Shown here: positions 43,274 through 51,872 of the stretch, in pieces
Layout: each line of letters begins with the position of its first letter
Position numbering within the stretch: the stretch's first letter is position 1
Assembly: GCA_963787345.1 (NCBI GenBank)
Contig: CAWBCW010000027.1
Coordinates: forward strand, 386,123 to 450,122
Origin: Bacillus_BD sp963787345
GTDB taxonomy: Bacteria > Bacillota > Bacilli > Bacillales > Cytobacillaceae
Length of the DNA stretch: 64,000 nucleotides
Reading direction: 5' to 3'
Notes under the pieces: generated by a model
Databases searched by the model: none
What the model was told of the DNA's origin: nothing
The model's input: only the letters and a program-made list of their open reading frames with translations
Translations under genes and position numbers: made by a program

Positions 43274-43311
43274 GGGTGCTAAAAGTTACTTTTAGCACCC
43301 TTTTACTTTGC
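43274..43311 (+). terminator. Terminator of zinc-binding gene
   Basis: Arms agggtgctaaaagt and acttttagcaccct pair across 43272-43302, followed by TTT; convergent PepSY gene beyond. Confidence 0.85.
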
Positions 43312-43854
43312 TTAATCATCCCATTCGACTTCAAGAACATTTCCTGTGACAGCATCTATTTCAACTTCTGCTTCTCCACGGTCTGTTCTTAACTCAACTT
43401 CATATATAAGGAATCCGTCATCTTTATCTCTTTCAATTTCTTTCATTTTTCCATTTACCGTTTGTTCTGCAATTGCTATCGCATCAGCTTGTGAGATAAT
43501 ATTTTGGACATTTCCGTTTGCAGGATATACTCGGTCGTCGTCATCATCATCACGATCAATGTGATAGATTTCACCTGTATAAGCATCGAGATATACATCA
43601 TAATCATCGTCATAATTCTCAATTTCTACTTCGTAAATAACTTTGTTATTTTTCTTTTCCAACTCAATACTTTCCACAATGCCATCAACTTCTTGAAGAG
43701 CAATCTTTTCAGCTTCATTTGTACTTAACATTACTTTGCCATTACTAGTTTTCGCTGCTCCATTTCCAGCGTCGTTATTAGCGGCACCAACAGCAAATGT
43801 TCCTCCAAAAATGAGTGCAGCCCCTAAAGTACCGATAATTATTTTTTTCTTCAT
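43312..43854 (-). CDS. Secreted double PepSY-domain protein
   Basis: 180 aa from ATG 43854 (GGGAGGAAAG upstream). Signal peptide residues 1-26 (TLGAALIFGGTFAVGA), then two PepSY repeats at about 44-105 and 112-178, each ending in a DAYTG/DAVTG turn. Very acidic, with a run of six Asp between the domains. In the ykoJIHG locus of B. subtilis two PepSY proteins likewise accompany a two-component system; PepSY proteins are thought to act outside the membrane as sensors' partners or inhibitors. Last gene of the module. Confidence 0.83.
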   Translation of the reverse strand: MKKKIIIGTLGAALIFGGTFAVGAANNDAGNGAAKTSNGKVMLSTNEAEKIALQEVDGIVESIELEKKNNKVIYEVEIENYDDDYDVYLDAYTGEIYHIDRDDDDDDRVYPANGNVQNIISQADAIAIAEQTVNGKMKEIERDKDDGFLIYEVELRTDRGEAEVEIDAVTGNVLEVEWDD

Positions 43855-43942
43855 CTTTCCTCCCCCTTTTCTCATTCTTCTTTTCCTTACAAGTTAACTA
43901 TAACCTTCTAAGATGAGAACATGGAGAAAGGAGGGTTAGAAA

Positions 43943-43990
43943 ATGATTAGAATTATTAAATTACTTCTTATTTTATAGAATTCTAATCAT
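43943..43990. repeat. 12-bp perfect inverted repeat between the two PepSY genes
   Basis: atgattagaatt (43943-43954) and aattctaatcat (43979-43990), loop of 24 bases. On the minus strand it follows the stop of the upstream PepSY gene and precedes TTTCT, so it may be a weak terminator. Confidence 0.55.
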
Positions 43991-44573
43991 CATCGTCGTC
44001 ATCATCCCAAGTAAAGGAATGAACTTCACCTGTAATCGCATTTATTTCTACCGTTGCCTCTCTTCCATCATTGCCTTCCACTTCGACTAGAAAATATACG
44101 ACCCCATTAATACTTTCAACATCAATATCATCGACCGTACCTGGAACTTGTTCTAGTGCAATCGCAGTCGCCTCTGCCTCAGTCAATATCGTCTGTGTCT
44201 TTTCATCTTGATCGTTTTCTTTTTTCGGCTCTTCGTTTATTCCTTGCGGATCTGGTAATAGCTGATCATTATCAGCTACATTGTTATCCCGCGCCTCTAC
44301 TCGCTTTAAAGAAGAAATCTCTCCAGTCTTAGCATTAATTTGCAACTCGTATAAACCAGTCTCACGCTTCAACTGGATGACATAATCATCGGCTTCCTGC
44401 TTAATCTCTTGAACAAGACCTGAGTAGCGCTGTTGAGCAATCAGCTTTGCTTCTTGTTCTGTCAACTCGCTTGCGGCTGAGCTCCCAGGTGTAAACACTC
44501 TTGAGAGTAGAATAAAAAGAATTATTACAACTACAGCCCCTCCGCCTATAGATAACCAAACCTTTCGTTTCAC
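43983..44573 (-). CDS. Membrane-anchored double PepSY-domain protein with poly-Asp tail
   Basis: 196 aa from GTG 44573 (GAGGTGAGGA upstream). One N-terminal membrane helix at about 8-27 (IGGGAVVVIILFILLSRVF), then PepSY-like domains at about 36-88 and 122-190, separated by an Asn/Asp/Lys-rich linker. The C-terminus is a run of seven Asp after SFTW. Follows the sensor kinase on the same strand, with diverged repeat R5 between. Role presumed as accessory to the kinase; not shown. Confidence 0.82.
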   Translation of the reverse strand: MKRKVWLSIGGGAVVVIILFILLSRVFTPGSSAASELTEQEAKLIAQQRYSGLVQEIKQEADDYVIQLKRETGLYELQINAKTGEISSLKRVEARDNNVADNDQLLPDPQGINEEPKKENDQDEKTQTILTEAEATAIALEQVPGTVDDIDVESINGVVYFLVEVEGNDGREATVEINAITGEVHSFTWDDDDDDD

Positions 44574-44639
44574 AGAATCCTCACCTCGCTTTTTTTCTTT
44601 ATTATGCATGATAAAAATGAGAATTTGCTGAGAATCCCA

Positions 44640-44804
44640 TATCAAATTTGCCCGCCGAATTTGATACGAGATATAATACCTAAAAAAAGTCTAGGCAACC
44701 ACCGAATCAGAAAATCTTTTGGCATTCATCCCCACTTACAGAAGTGGTGGATCTCTATATCTTTCGCAAGCTTCTGTGCAAAAGCAGTTGCTAAATGAAG
44801 TTAA
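44640..44804. repeat. Dispersed structured repeat, family A, diverged copy R5
   Basis: Between the kinase and PepSY genes. Hairpin atcaaatt/aatttgat (44641-44664) replaces the first stem of R2; ccactt/aagtgg with loop ACAG (44734-44749 region) matches the CACTTATAGAAG loop of R1; an aaatgaagttaa end resembles the outer arm. Middle portion is unlike the other copies. Assignment is less certain. Confidence 0.5.
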
Positions 44805-44805
44805 A

Positions 44806-46161
44806 TTAGTCTAGAGATGGTAATTCCATCGTAACCGTCGTACCGACACCTTCTATACTATCCAGAGTAATGTCTGCATTCATAGCCACTGCAATTTCCT
44901 TTGCTAATGAAAGCCCTAATCCTGATCCACCCATTTTTCTACTTCGAGCTTTATCCACTCGATAAAAACGATCGAATATTTTTGGTAAATCTTGCTTTGG
45001 AATTCCAATTCCACGATCAATTACTCGCACAAAAGAATTAGTATCCTTTTTCCCAACTTCTACCGTAATGACATCGTCACTATATTTCCTAGCATTATCT
45101 AATATAATAAATGTGAGCTGCTTTAACTTTTGATCATCTGCTAATGCTTCAATTTTTTCTTCAAACAATTGAAAATCAACTTTTCGATGATATGCATTTT
45201 CAAAAACTTTAATCGTTTGTTGGACATGTGTGACTAGATCAATCTTTTCTACTTTAATCTTCCACTCTTCTTCATGTTTAGCTAATAACAACAGCTGTTC
45301 AATCATATCCTTCATTCGTATCGACTCTGAATGAATCGCTTCAACGGATTCGTTGAAAAGTTGAGGCTCCTTCAACCCTCGTCGTTTCAGCAAACTAGAA
45401 TAGCTCTCTATAATCGTGAGCGGAGTTCTCAGCTCATGAGAGGCATTGGAGACAAATTGTTCCTGCTTTTCAAAGTTGGTTTCAAGAAGCTCCATCATAT
45501 GATTAAACGTTTCACCCATTTCATGCAGTTCATCTTTTGAATCATCATTTAGCTCGATTCTTTTAAAATCACCATTTTTACGAATATCTGTCATCGTTTC
45601 AATTAAAGAAGTAATTGGTTTTGTAATCACATTACTTAATAACCAGCTCGATATAATAACTGGAATCATCACGATAATTGTGACAATCATTAATACTAAC
45701 CTTAAAATAGAGAGATCATCCATGGCTCTTTGAATACTCTTTACGACTTGAAGATTACCAACCTCACCATCTGCCATAATAATCGGCAGGGAAACGAAGG
45801 AATAATGCTTTCCTTCAAACTCCATTTTTTCAACCTTCTCATTCAAAAAAAACTGCACTGTTCTTTTACTAAGGTTCTTTTCTGAAAGGGACGTTACAGA
45901 GGAGAGCGGCTTGTCATTTGATTGAACCATTTGGATCATTCCATCAACAGGCAAATAAGCGCGAAGCAAAGTATCCGTTGTAATGGTGCCTAGTGATTCA
46001 TTAAACCCCTCAACTATTCTTTCAGCTTCCTCTTTCGATTCGGAGATTTCACGGTCCACTAATAAATGACTAAAAACCATGTATACCGCAATATTACTAA
46101 TGATGAAAAGGGCAATAAATAAGAAGGTTGTAGAGAAATTGATTTTATTCCGGAGCTTCAT
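44806..46161 (-). CDS. ykoH: Sensor histidine kinase (YkoH-like)
   Basis: 451 aa. Membrane helices at about 12-33 and 155-178 flank an extracytoplasmic domain of about 120 residues. HAMP linker 178-230, H-box NASHELRTPL with phosphorylated His242, N-box DNARKYSDD, G1 DRGIGIPKQD and G2 GGSGLGLSLA. The start overlaps the regulator stop (ATGA). Stimulus unknown; the adjacent PepSY proteins suggest an extracytoplasmic signal. The symbol reflects locus similarity to B. subtilis ykoGHIJ. Confidence 0.9.
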   Translation of the reverse strand: MKLRNKINFSTTFLFIALFIISNIAVYMVFSHLLVDREISESKEEAERIVEGFNESLGTITTDTLLRAYLPVDGMIQMVQSNDKPLSSVTSLSEKNLSKRTVQFFLNEKVEKMEFEGKHYSFVSLPIIMADGEVGNLQVVKSIQRAMDDLSILRLVLMIVTIIVMIPVIISSWLLSNVITKPITSLIETMTDIRKNGDFKRIELNDDSKDELHEMGETFNHMMELLETNFEKQEQFVSNASHELRTPLTIIESYSSLLKRRGLKEPQLFNESVEAIHSESIRMKDMIEQLLLLAKHEEEWKIKVEKIDLVTHVQQTIKVFENAYHRKVDFQLFEEKIEALADDQKLKQLTFIILDNARKYSDDVITVEVGKKDTNSFVRVIDRGIGIPKQDLPKIFDRFYRVDKARSRKMGGSGLGLSLAKEIAVAMNADITLDSIEGVGTTVTMELPSLD

Positions 46162-46856
46162 TTTCCTTCCCTCAACACATAACCGACTCCTCTTACTGTG
46201 TGAATAAGCGGTTCCATCTCTGAAAGATCAATTTTCTTACGAATATAGCGGATATATACATCCACAACATTCGTGTCGCCGTAATAGTCATACCCCCAAA
46301 CACTCTCAATGATTTGTTCGCGGTTTAAAACAAGTTGTTTGTTTTTCAATAAATAAACGAGTAAATCAAATTCACGTGGTGTCAGCTCAATATCATGGTC
46401 TCCTCTTGTAACTTGACGCGTTTGTTCATTCACTTTCAAATCAGCTAAATAAAGGGTCTCCTCTTCATTTGACTGGGCTGATGGCATAGGTTTGCTACGT
46501 AAAGCCGCTCTAATCCGCGCAAATAATTCTTCAATCTGAAACGGCTTTGTGATATAATCATTTGCTCCTAGGTCTAGCCCAGATACTTTGTCTTCAACAG
46601 AGCTTTTAGCTGTTAGCAGAATGACCGGGGTTAATGCATCTTGCCCACGAATACGTCGCAATAACTCAATCCCACTAATGCCTGGAAGCATGACATCTAA
46701 TAGGATTAAATCCCATTGTCGGCTTTGATATAACTGAAATGCCTCTAAACCATCGGCTGCTTTCCCTACTTCATAACCTTCATATTCAAGCTCCAGCTCC
46801 AGCAAACGTAAAATTTTTTCTTCATCTTCAACGACTAGGATCGATTGTTTCCCCAT
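46158..46856 (-). CDS. ykoG: OmpR-family response regulator (YkoG-like)
   Basis: 232 aa from ATG 46856. Receiver domain with Asp54 (LILLDVMLPG), Asp11/Glu12 acidic pocket and Lys in TKPF; then a winged-helix DNA-binding domain (ELTPREFDLLVYLLKNKQ, YIRYIRKKID, VRGVGYVLRE). Its ribosome site AAGGAGGGG starts right at the menE stop codon, and only 16 bases separate the genes. Probably reads from menE transcripts as well as any own promoter. Confidence 0.92.
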   Translation of the reverse strand: MGKQSILVVEDEEKILRLLELELEYEGYEVGKAADGLEAFQLYQSRQWDLILLDVMLPGISGIELLRRIRGQDALTPVILLTAKSSVEDKVSGLDLGANDYITKPFQIEELFARIRAALRSKPMPSAQSNEEETLYLADLKVNEQTRQVTRGDHDIELTPREFDLLVYLLKNKQLVLNREQIIESVWGYDYYGDTNVVDVYIRYIRKKIDLSEMEPLIHTVRGVGYVLREGK

Positions 46857-46872
46857 CCGTTCGTACCCCTCC

Positions 46873-48339
46873 TTATTCATTCAATTTAGTCCGCAAGTCT
46901 CTTCGTAAAATTTTCTTTGAAGCATTCCGAGGAATTTCATCAATAAAATAAATACGATGTGGAACTTTATATTTAGCAAGTTTCTCCGTACAATACTCAA
47001 TGATTTCCTCAGCTGATACGGGAGCCTTCTTTACAATAAATGCTACTGGAACCTTTCCCCATCGTTCATCTTTGATCCCAATGACACCGGCATCTTCAAC
47101 ATGTGAGTGGGATGTCAAAACTCCTTCAATCTCCGCTGGATACACATTTTCTCCACCTGAAATGATCAGGTCGGAGCGACGATCAAGAACAAATAAAAAC
47201 CCTTCTCCATCAAGATAGCCAATATCTCCAGTAGAAAGCCAGCCATTTTCTAGTTGGTTACCTTTATTTAAATATCCTATCGTTACGTTTGGGCCTTTCA
47301 CAATGATTTCACCAGCCACACCCGCAGGAGCCTCACCACCATTTTCTGTAACGATCTTAATTTGAGATGGAAAAAGTGGTTTACCAGCTGAACCTAACTT
47401 TCGCAGACTGTCTTCAGGTGCAAGAGTAACAATTTGTGATGAGGTTTCTGTCATCCCATATGTTTGAAAAACTGGAATCCCCTTTTCCACACATGCATTG
47501 AGAAGAGACCGGGATGCAGGACCTCCACCAAGCAGCATACATCGAACATGGTCAGGTAATTTCTCACCCTTTAGATGTTCAAGGATTTGATTTAAGGTCG
47601 TACTAACTACGGACATAATCGTAACATGTTCTTCATGAAAATCTTCAATCACCTTTTCGACATCAAATTTTTCATGAAGAACGATTTTCATCCCGTATAT
47701 GATACATTTCATCAAGATCGAGTATCCGCTAATATGAAAAAGCGGCACGGTTAATAACCAACAGTCCTCTTCATGAAGGCCAAGATTCAGTGCTGATCCC
47801 GTTGCACTCCACCAATGATTTCCATAGGTTTGCATAACCCCTTTCGGATGACCCGTTGTACCAGAAGTATACATGATCGTACAAATATCATCTAAATCAA
47901 TTTCGTCTTGTACAACCGGCTGTTTATAACATCCTTGAAACAGTGCTTCCTTCTTCAACATTTTCATGTTTGGAAGCTTGCTATTTTGTATTTTTTCGAT
48001 CTTATCATGAAAAAATTCCTCACTAATCAAAAAGAGAGAGGATGAGTCGGAGAGCTGCCAACTTATTTCTTCCCCTGATAGACGATTATTTAATATAACC
48101 GCCCGAACACCTATTAAATGTAACGCTAAAAGGATAACAGCTGAATCAAGATGATTTCGCAACAGAAGTCCTACATATTGCTTCTGTGTCACACCAGCTG
48201 CAGTTAACTTTCCAGCCGTTTCTAGTGAGCGTTCATATAACTCCTTAAACGTAATCGATTGGTCATTAAACACAATTGCTGTTCGATTTGGCGTTAAAAA
48301 AGCCCGCTTTACTAGCCAATTTGGCATCGTTTGTCCCAT
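46873..48339 (-). CDS. menE: o-Succinylbenzoate-CoA ligase
   Basis: 488 aa adenylate-forming enzyme activating o-succinylbenzoate with CoA in menaquinone synthesis. P-loop YTSGTTGHPKG (about 155-165), A5 QTYGMTETSS, A7 STGDIGYLDG and A10 lysine region NASKKILRRDL. ATG 48339 is preferred over GTG 48351 because AAGAAGGTGA is correctly spaced to it. Separated from menB by a hairpin with T-run. Confidence 0.95.
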   Translation of the reverse strand: MGQTMPNWLVKRAFLTPNRTAIVFNDQSITFKELYERSLETAGKLTAAGVTQKQYVGLLLRNHLDSAVILLALHLIGVRAVILNNRLSGEEISWQLSDSSSLFLISEEFFHDKIEKIQNSKLPNMKMLKKEALFQGCYKQPVVQDEIDLDDICTIMYTSGTTGHPKGVMQTYGNHWWSATGSALNLGLHEEDCWLLTVPLFHISGYSILMKCIIYGMKIVLHEKFDVEKVIEDFHEEHVTIMSVVSTTLNQILEHLKGEKLPDHVRCMLLGGGPASRSLLNACVEKGIPVFQTYGMTETSSQIVTLAPEDSLRKLGSAGKPLFPSQIKIVTENGGEAPAGVAGEIIVKGPNVTIGYLNKGNQLENGWLSTGDIGYLDGEGFLFVLDRRSDLIISGGENVYPAEIEGVLTSHSHVEDAGVIGIKDERWGKVPVAFIVKKAPVSAEEIIEYCTEKLAKYKVPHRIYFIDEIPRNASKKILRRDLRTKLNE

Positions 48340-48377
48340 CTGCCTATTCACCTTCTTCTTCTACGTACTGATATGAT

Positions 48378-48411
48378 AAAAACAGCTTGATGGCGCAAGA
48401 CCATCAAGCTG
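48378..48411 (-). terminator. Hairpin terminator between menB and menE
   Basis: Perfect 11-bp arms cagcttgatgg (48383-48393) / ccatcaagctg (48401-48411); five T follow on the minus strand. menE lies downstream, so it may reduce menE and the two-component genes. Confidence 0.85.
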
Positions 48412-48432
48412 ATGAATAATTGTTGTATCGAT

Positions 48433-49251
48433 TTAAGGAAAGCGTGGAAATTGCCCAAAATCTGGTTTACGTTTTTCTTTGAACGCATCGCGTCCTTCTT
48501 TTGCTTCTTCTGATGTGTAATATAATAAAGTTGCATCACCAGCTAGTTGCTGAATGCCTGCCAAACCATCAGAATCTGCATTAAAGGCCGCTTTCAAGAA
48601 ACGAAGTGCTGTCGGACTTTTCTCAAGAATTTCCTCACACCATTGAACTGTCTCTTCCTCGACTTTCTCTAATGGAACGACTTTATTGACAAGTCCCATT
48701 TCAAATGCTTCCTGTGCATTGTATTGACGGCATAAATACCAAATTTCACGGGCTTTTTTGTGGCCAACGATTCTTGCTAAATAGCCAGCACCATAGCCCC
48801 CATCAAAGCTTCCGACTTTAGGACCTGTTTGTCCAAAAATAGCATTGTCTGCTGCAATTGTTAAGTCACAAACGATATGTAATACATGACCGCCGCCAAT
48901 CGCATATCCTTTTACCATAGCAATGACCGGTTTAGGGATGACACGGATTAAACGCTGTAAATCAAGAACGTTTAAGCGCGGGATATTATCCTCACCGACA
49001 TAACCGCCGTTTCCGCGTACTTTTTGATCTCCACCCGAGCAGAAAGCCATATCCCCTGCACCAGTTAATACAATAACGCCAACACTTGAATCATCACGTG
49101 CGTAAGCAAATGCATCTAATAATTCCATTACCGTTCTTGGAGTGAATGCATTTCTAACTTCAGGGCGATTAATTGTAATCTTTGCAATTCCTTTATATGT
49201 TTCATAAAGAATTTCTTCGTATTTACGACCTGCTACCCATTCAACTGTCAT
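48433..49251 (-). CDS. menB: 1,4-Dihydroxy-2-naphthoyl-CoA synthase
   Basis: 272 aa crotonase-fold enzyme closing the naphthoate ring. Characteristic are EILYETYKGIAKITINRPEV, the oxyanion segment CSGGDQKVRG, and GPKVGSFDGGYGAGYLAR, diagnostic of MenB among crotonases. Start ATG behind GAGGAGG. 54 bases after menH ends. Confidence 0.97.
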   Translation of the reverse strand: MTVEWVAGRKYEEILYETYKGIAKITINRPEVRNAFTPRTVMELLDAFAYARDDSSVGVIVLTGAGDMAFCSGGDQKVRGNGGYVGEDNIPRLNVLDLQRLIRVIPKPVIAMVKGYAIGGGHVLHIVCDLTIAADNAIFGQTGPKVGSFDGGYGAGYLARIVGHKKAREIWYLCRQYNAQEAFEMGLVNKVVPLEKVEEETVQWCEEILEKSPTALRFLKAAFNADSDGLAGIQQLAGDATLLYYTSEEAKEGRDAFKEKRKPDFGQFPRFP

Positions 49252-49305
49252 ATTAATCCTCCTCTTTTATGTACAAAACTCATGTGAATTCAACCTAATC
49301 TCAGG

Positions 49306-50115
49306 CTATTCTGTGGATAAAAACCCATCTACTATTGTACCAAATTTTTCTGAATTTTCCACATGGATTGCATGTCCACTTTCATTAACTTTGATCCATT
49401 CGGCTTTTATCATTAGGCTTACCATTTCTTCAGCAATGGAACAAAACTTTTCATCAAGTGATCCTGTTAAAAGTAAAGAGTCTACCTCAAATTCACATAG
49501 TTTTTCCCACCATGAAGGCTGGACTCCTGTTCCCATCCCTTTCAGACTATTGACTAAGCCAACCGTAGAATTTTGTAACCTTTGTTTTCTAATCTCTTGC
49601 TGCTTCTCAATGGATAAGTTTTTTTGCGAAGAGAAAAGCGGGACGTCCTCCCAATATTCGACAAACCTCTCCACTCCCTGTTCTAAGATCATTTGGGCTA
49701 ACTTTTCATCTTGAATTTGTCGTTTTTTTCTTTCCGCTTCTGTTTTCAATCCAGGTGATGAACTTTCTAGAATTAATTTACGAACCTTATGAGGATATTC
49801 CATTGCAAAACTTAAGGCTAGTCTTCCCCCCATCGAATATCCTAAAACATCAACCTTGTCCCATTTAAAGGAGTCAATGATTTGTTTAATATCAGATGCT
49901 ACAGATAAAATATCATATCTTTCCATATGATCAGGGGAATCCGTTCGCCCATGTCCAATAATCTCAATACATACAAGCTTCCGCTTCCCTCGCCATTGTT
50001 GTACAAGTGTAGTCCAGGTAGAAGCATCACCTGTAAATCCATGCAATAAGATAAGTGGAAATCCTTCGCCTTGAATATCTACAAAATAAGAGACATTTTC
50101 GATTGTAACATACAT
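49306..50115 (-). CDS. menH: SHCHC synthase (MenH), alpha/beta hydrolase fold
   Basis: 269 aa. Eliminates pyruvate from SEPHCHC in menaquinone synthesis. Nucleophile Ser in GYSMGG (about residue 86), HGFTGDAST oxyanion region, acid and His near SLDEK and ESGHAIHVE. The ATG at 50115 shares its A with the menD stop (TAATG), so it is translationally coupled; the open frame 17 codons longer is inside menD. Confidence 0.93.
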   Translation of the reverse strand: MYVTIENVSYFVDIQGEGFPLILLHGFTGDASTWTTLVQQWRGKRKLVCIEIIGHGRTDSPDHMERYDILSVASDIKQIIDSFKWDKVDVLGYSMGGRLALSFAMEYPHKVRKLILESSSPGLKTEAERKKRQIQDEKLAQMILEQGVERFVEYWEDVPLFSSQKNLSIEKQQEIRKQRLQNSTVGLVNSLKGMGTGVQPSWWEKLCEFEVDSLLLTGSLDEKFCSIAEEMVSLMIKAEWIKVNESGHAIHVENSEKFGTIVDGFLSTE

Positions 50116-51866
50116 TATTTTCCACCAAATAACGAATGATTTATTTCCTGGGAAACAAAATTCCACAATTCCCGATGTTCTTTTGCATTTTCATCACGAT
50201 TTGTCACCAATTCGATAACTCTTAAGCCACTTTTGGATCTGTCCTCAATAAAGTTCTTTGTAAAATGATCCCAACTTTCAACCCTGACAAACTCACCGCC
50301 ATACATTTCAACAGCTTTACGATAATCCAAGTCCAATGGAGTACCAAATAATAACTCAAAATGCTTTGATTGATTAGACTGTGGCAAAAAGGAAAAAATT
50401 CCACCGCCATTATTATTTATAAGGATAATTGTTACATCAATCTCCTCAAGTTTTGCTGCAACTAATCCATTTAAATCATGGAAAAAAGTGAGATCTCCTA
50501 ATAACAAATAAAACGGCTGCTCTTTAGTTGCCGCTCCTAACGCAGTTGATATCGTTCCATCAATTCCATTTGCTCCTCGGTTTGCCATCACTTTAATACT
50601 CTTTTGATTAAAGTGAAAAAAGGAGTCTAAATCTCGTATTGGCATACTGTTTCCAACAAAAATAGTTGAGTTTTCTGGTAAAAGCTCTGCTAATTTATAG
50701 AAAAGCTTTGCTTCACTAAGAGATTCCTGACGATCTAAAACTCTAATTAATTCAACAGCCTGTTTATTTATATCCAGCCACTTTTTACAGTAAGAGGACA
50801 TCTGTTTTTGCTCTGCTTCTTTTTCTAATTTCCTACAAAAAGTAACCTCTTGACAATGAACCATATCTGTCGATAGCAGCGATGGATCTCTCCATCCTCC
50901 TCCTCCATCGACAACAATTTGTGTAGAGGAATGGTTTTCTTTTAAAAAGAAGGTTAAGGATTTCGATACGGGCATCGAACCAAATCGAATAATTAAATCC
51001 GGTTTCAAATCCTCTCTAACAGCTTCATCTCGTAAAAATGTATCATATGTATCAATAATATATTCGCCGGTGTGATCACCACTTCTAAGTTGCGACAGCG
51101 GGTCAGCAATGATTGGAAAATGGAGCTTTTTTGCCAACGATACGACAGCCTCTGCAAATTCGTCATCCTCAATTTGACCACAAATAATGATTCCCTTGTT
51201 CACTTCACTTACCCGATCCGCATATGCCCCATATTCGTATTCTTCTAGTGTTAAAGCAGACCGCTTAATTCCAACATAATGTTCTTCACGTTCTGTTGGA
51301 TTAAATAAGTTCTTATCCTCTAAAAGAGGGATTAAAGGTTCACGAAGCGGAAAGTTCAAGTGAACAGGTCCCGCTGGTGCCTGCAGGGAGGTCGAAACCG
51401 CTCTAGCACAAACAACTCGAGCATACCGAATCATTTCAGTTGTATCCTCGGGCGGTGCCATTTCCACAAACCATTTCACATGCTTTCCATATAGATGAAT
51501 TTGATCGATCGTCTGAGGAGCCCCTACATCTCTAAGTTCATGAGGACGATCCGCTGTTAACACAACTAACGGAATCCGTGAAATATTCGCTTCTACAATA
51601 GCAGGGTAATAATTTGCTGCTGCAGTTCCCGATGTACATAAGAGAGCGGTTGGATGATTCGTTGCTTTTGCAATTCCTAATGCAAAAAAAGCTGCCGACC
51701 GCTCATCCACTTGAATATGTACATTTAAATCTGGGTGTTCAGCTAATACCATCGCAATAGGTGTCGAGCGTGAGCCCGGACTCACGACGACATCTGTCAC
51801 ACCTGTACGGACAAGCTCAGATACAAATGAAGCGATATAGGTTGTTAAAGCTTGCTGATGTTTCAT
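50115..51866 (-). CDS. menD: SEPHCHC synthase MenD
   Basis: 583 aa thiamine-diphosphate enzyme adding the 2-oxoglutarate-derived succinyl group to isochorismate. N-terminal VSPGSRSTPIAMVL, catalytic Glu in VDERSAAFFALGIAK, and the ThDP/Mg motif LLGDLTFFHDLNGL through NNNGGGIFSF. Full length. Six bases separate it from menF. Confidence 0.97.
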   Translation of the reverse strand: MKHQQALTTYIASFVSELVRTGVTDVVVSPGSRSTPIAMVLAEHPDLNVHIQVDERSAAFFALGIAKATNHPTALLCTSGTAAANYYPAIVEANISRIPLVVLTADRPHELRDVGAPQTIDQIHLYGKHVKWFVEMAPPEDTTEMIRYARVVCARAVSTSLQAPAGPVHLNFPLREPLIPLLEDKNLFNPTEREEHYVGIKRSALTLEEYEYGAYADRVSEVNKGIIICGQIEDDEFAEAVVSLAKKLHFPIIADPLSQLRSGDHTGEYIIDTYDTFLRDEAVREDLKPDLIIRFGSMPVSKSLTFFLKENHSSTQIVVDGGGGWRDPSLLSTDMVHCQEVTFCRKLEKEAEQKQMSSYCKKWLDINKQAVELIRVLDRQESLSEAKLFYKLAELLPENSTIFVGNSMPIRDLDSFFHFNQKSIKVMANRGANGIDGTISTALGAATKEQPFYLLLGDLTFFHDLNGLVAAKLEEIDVTIILINNNGGGIFSFLPQSNQSKHFELLFGTPLDLDYRKAVEMYGGEFVRVESWDHFTKNFIEDRSKSGLRVIELVTNRDENAKEHRELWNFVSQEINHSLFGGK

Positions 51867-51872
51867 CCTTTT

